This document shows, one piece after another, positions 61,118 through 64,000 of a stretch of DNA of 64,000 nt. The position numbers and the translations under genes are program-made. Location: positions 36,445,389 through 36,509,388 of the forward strand of contig CM034240.1 of NCBI GenBank assembly GCA_019916065.1, written 5' to 3'. The notes beneath the pieces are model-generated. The model was given only the letters and a program-made list of their open reading frames with translations. It had not been told where the DNA came from and searched no databases. This DNA comes from Vitellaria paradoxa (lineage: Eukaryota; Streptophyta; Magnoliopsida; Ericales; Sapotaceae). Positions within the stretch are counted from its first letter, which is position 1; every line of letters starts with the position of its first letter.

Positions 61118-61242
61118 GCGCATTAATCCAGGCGCGCTTTAAATCCCCGAATAGGATTTCTACCAATGAGTTTTGGAAATGTAAACTTGTTACGATTTTC
61201 ACAGAAACTGACTTGATGCGTGAAAGTTTGAATTATATTTAT

Positions 61243-61364
61243 TTTTTTTGAAAGGTGAAGTTTTTTTTTTTTTTTTTTTTTTCATAAGGGGGAGGGAGAA
61301 GACTCGAACTCGAGTCATGAGTGGGCAGGAGAGGCTGTTAACCACTAAGCTACAAGCCACGCTC
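61243..61364 (-). mobile_element. SINE (minus orientation) with perfect 18-bp target duplication
   Basis: agtttgaattatatttat is exactly repeated at 61225-61242 and 61365-61382. On the minus strand the 122-bp insert begins gagcgtggcttgtagc, with an A box (gtagcttagtggtta) and a B box (gagttcgagtctt), and ends in a poly(A) tract, seen as the T run at 61261-61282. It is short and tRNA-like throughout. Confidence 0.9.
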
Positions 61365-61382
61365 AGTTTGAATTATATTTAT

Positions 61383-62356
61383 GCCAATAAAAATAATTAG
61401 AGAGCTTATTTCACAAATAATGGTAATTGTAATGAGACAGTAGTGCGATAGGCAGGGATGATTATTTCATTTTTAATTCTATTCTTAATTTTATTTGAAT
61501 TGCTTGAATTACTTGGATTCTTTAATAAAATAAATCGAATTGTTCAAATAAAAAATAAGGATTAGAACGAATTGAAATTCTGTTTATATATAATATATTT
61601 AATATTTAATTTTATTTTCAACAAATTTATTATTATGTGAACAAAAACTATATTTATATATAAATATATATCTAATTTTTAATTTTCTTTGTAGAAATTT
61701 ATTAAAAGATGAAAAAATACAAGCTGTGTATAAGAAAATTTCCCAAAGTTTTGCATCAAATGAGCAACAAAACAATACCCACAATTAATTAATTACTTTA
61801 AATACCAAAAATAATTCGGTGGAAATAAACTTAAAATTTGGAAGATTTTAAGTCTTAGTAGTATGAAAATATTAGGGTTCTATTACTCACTTTCTTTGAA
61901 GTTATTTTAGTAAATTAAAATATCAAATAATATTTTCTTTTGCAACTAAATTAAGTAGGTGTTTCGAGTTCATATAGATCAATCACATTATGTCTTTTTT
62001 CATTGTAATTCCATCCCGCTAAACAATAGTTCACAACAAATTCACTCATTCCAGTTTCGAACCCTAAACCCACACCCATTCTAGGACACCACAAACAACA
62101 CAATGACCACATTTTAAAGCAAAATGAAGAGGGGAGAGGAATCACTTAACCCCCCCCCCTTTTTGCAGTGGGTACAAAAGTTATATATGAATATTATTTG
62201 GAAGGGATAAAATGAATATTAAAATTTTGAAGTGTAATTAATAAGTAATATAAAATAATTATACAATATTCTTATGACATAAAATATGTAAGGCATGGTA
62301 TTTATTTTTTGATCATAATTAAGATTTTGAGTTGTTTAAATATTTGTAGTTGAGGT
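61383..62356. other. Gene-free AT-rich stretch
   Basis: It contains a C run at about 62151-62159 and no recognisable coding or RNA feature. Confidence 0.35.
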
Positions 62357-63523
62357 TTGGTCCGAGTTGTTGATTTTATTTTATTTTTCTGAACTGAGTC
62401 GGAACTAGAATTGTAGTTGGGCTTGGAATTGGACCGAGGGCCCAACCCCCTTTCTTTCCTTTTTTCCCTTCTTTTCTTTCCTTTATTTTTTTCTCTTTCT
62501 TTTTTCTTGCTTCAATTGGAGAGAGAGAGAGAGAGAGAGAGAGAACTGGAGAAGGAAAATAGAGGGGGGGAGAGAGAGTGTGTGTGTATGTGTGAACTGG
62601 AGAAGGAAAATAGAGGAATCTGGACAATTCTGATGCAAGTGATCATTGTAGTAGTGTCCGTTTGCGTTGGTGTTGCTAGATGTGAAAGATTTTAGCCATT
62701 GAATGTTAAAGCTCTCTATAGGTTTTATCTATTTTCTTCCATTTTCTCTGGATTTGAGGTAAATAGGTGAACTTTTGTTATTATTGCTGTTATTAGCATG
62801 ATTTGGAGCACTTTGAAATATGTATTGTTGATTTTGAGTTGAATTTGAGTTGTATGTATATATGTGCATATACATATATATGTGATTGTATATATGTGTG
62901 TGTGTTGAATCTTGATTCTTTATGAGTTTTTGTTGACTAATTTTGATATACTAGTAATTACTCGTGTCTAAAGGTATAAAAATATAATTTGGCCTGTAAA
63001 TAGCTCAAATTTAAATTTATAAAACAAATTAACATGAAAAACTATAATGTATCAAATTCAAAATTTTGAGTTTCCTCATTATATATATAAATGACACAAA
63101 GTGTGTAAAAATGTATAATTTAAAATTTAAGTTGTAAACAGTTTAAAATTAAAATTTTAATTTAAATGTTTATTTAAAAATTTTTTCAGAAAATTAAAGT
63201 TTAAATATCATTTTTTAAAATAAAAAAAAAATTAGTTGACTTTGTCTAATAAGTATCTAGTCATGTGAAGTGATCGAAAATGTAATACTCGATATTTATT
63301 TTTGGCCACTTATCTGTTGTTTTAGACCAATAAAATATTTATACTGAGATTGGGTCTGTTTAGTTGGACTTATTTTATTTTTCTTGAGTCGAGCTTGGCC
63401 CAAAGTGAAATTGGATTGGACAATTAGACCAAGGGCCTTGCCATTCTTTTCTCTTTTCTTTTTTCTTTTCTTTTTCTTTTTCTTTTTCTTTCTTCATTCT
63501 TCTTCTTTTCTTTTGCAGCTTCC

Positions 63524-63555
<32 letters not shown>

Positions 63556-64000
63556 CAGAGAGAGTGTGTACTCCAGGGAAAAAGACCAATGGATAGGTGG
63601 TACTTGATGCCGTGAACATTGTGGTGGTGTCCGTTTCCTGTAGTTTCACTTATGGTGGGAAAATCGATACTGAAAGTTTAGGAAACAAAACGTAAATCTT
63701 CTTATTTCTCTTTTTTTTTTTTTCGGATTCGAGGTAGGTGAGACCTATATTTATTTTGTAGATGTTGTTGGCAGGGTTTTGATATATTATATACTTGATT
63801 TGGTTGAGTATTGTAAGATTTGCATCGATATATATATATATATATATATTTGTATATGAATGTGTGTCTATATATGCATATATATGTTCAAGTATTGCAT
63901 TTCTTTGAGTTATTATTGAAATTAGTGTTGTAAAAATGTGTTATTGTGATGTTTAGAGGTTTAAATATATTTTATTGTTGAGTTTGAGGCTCAAAAAAAG
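62357..64000. repeat. Tandem repeat of about 1 kb, second copy running off the window
   Basis: Two diverged copies start near 62357 and 63352. Each has, in order, attttatttttct(t)ga, a 'ttggaccgagggcc / ttagaccaagggcc' string, a CT-rich tract, a (GA)n run (62519-62543 and 63528-63555), a gtagtagtgtccgtttgc / gtggtggtgtccgtttcc string and a gattTgaggta / gattcgaggta string. Between the unit bodies lies AT-rich sequence. It is probably a doubled piece of LTR or leader from a retrotransposon. No protein is recognised. Confidence 0.6.

Noticed and set aside
62376..62695. Open frames rich in Ser/Leu, Lys or Glu/Arg around 62.4-62.7 kb and 63.4-63.6 kb
   Set aside because: They come from translating CT- and GA-rich simple repeats and are not credible proteins.
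1..64000. CRISPR array, prokaryotic operon or bacterial insertion sequence
   Set aside because: Introns, plant protein families and plant transposons show that this is nuclear plant DNA. No regularly spaced repeat-spacer structure was seen; the 7.2-9.0 kb motif array is too irregular.

Overview
The window is nuclear DNA from a flowering plant, most likely a eudicot. Its genes have GT-AG introns in AT-rich sequence, and all four recognisable proteins have close plant relatives. The spaces between genes are filled with plant-type transposon remnants: RTE and L1 LINEs, SINEs, small foldback elements, a Ty3/Gypsy element and a plant-mobile-domain relic. The species cannot be named from the sequence alone.

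Four host genes can be supported. (1) The last exon of a HIPL1/HIPL2-like, probably GPI-anchored, glucose/sorbosone-dehydrogenase-type protein lies at 1796-2195 (+). Its other exons lie before the window. (2) A complete 12-exon DDT-domain gene of the DDR4 type runs from 18238 to 32150 (+) and encodes 743 residues, a probable nuclear chromatin-remodelling subunit. (3) A single-exon BCS1-like AAA-ATPase lies at 32895-34658 (-), tail to tail with DDR4. Its charged C-terminal tail carries an in-frame duplication. (4) A seven-exon hydroxyproline O-galactosyltransferase gene of the GALT4/5/6 type, with a galectin domain and a GT31 domain, runs from 47492 to 43529 (-). Its first five exons are clean, but the last two carry three one-base indels relative to the family reading frame.

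Layout: 1-1360 is an antisense RTE LINE piece in the last HIPL intron. 2.6-6 kb holds duplicated AT-rich sequence and a foldback element. 6.27-12.08 kb is a decayed mobile segment between 80-bp direct repeats. It contains a plant-mobile-domain pseudogene, an irregular array built on an 'agttaccgtggg'-like motif, and a foldback element with a tRNA-like core. 12-18 kb is repeat-derived. 18-32 kb is DDR4, with a 5.1-kb intron carrying an antisense L1 piece and another intron carrying a 1.5-kb Harbinger-like element. 35.16-41.23 kb is a complete but dead Ty3/Gypsy LTR retrotransposon with a 5-bp target duplication. 47.5-64 kb holds no host gene that I can recognise, only SINEs, a 5'-truncated RTE LINE, small inverted-repeat elements, an LTR-like 3.3-kb unit and a roughly 1-kb tandem repeat running off the right edge.

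The genes are not an operon and have no evident shared pathway. From memory of Arabidopsis, HIPL1/GALT5 and HIPL2/GALT6 are neighbouring gene pairs, so the HIPL and GALT genes here may be a retained ancestral linkage, now about 41 kb apart. I found no convincing new defence, biosynthetic or regulatory system. The least explained items are the short-motif array at 7.24-9.0 kb, two snRNA-like promoter motifs without an snRNA at 50.2-50.55 kb, and the clustered indels at the end of the GALT gene.
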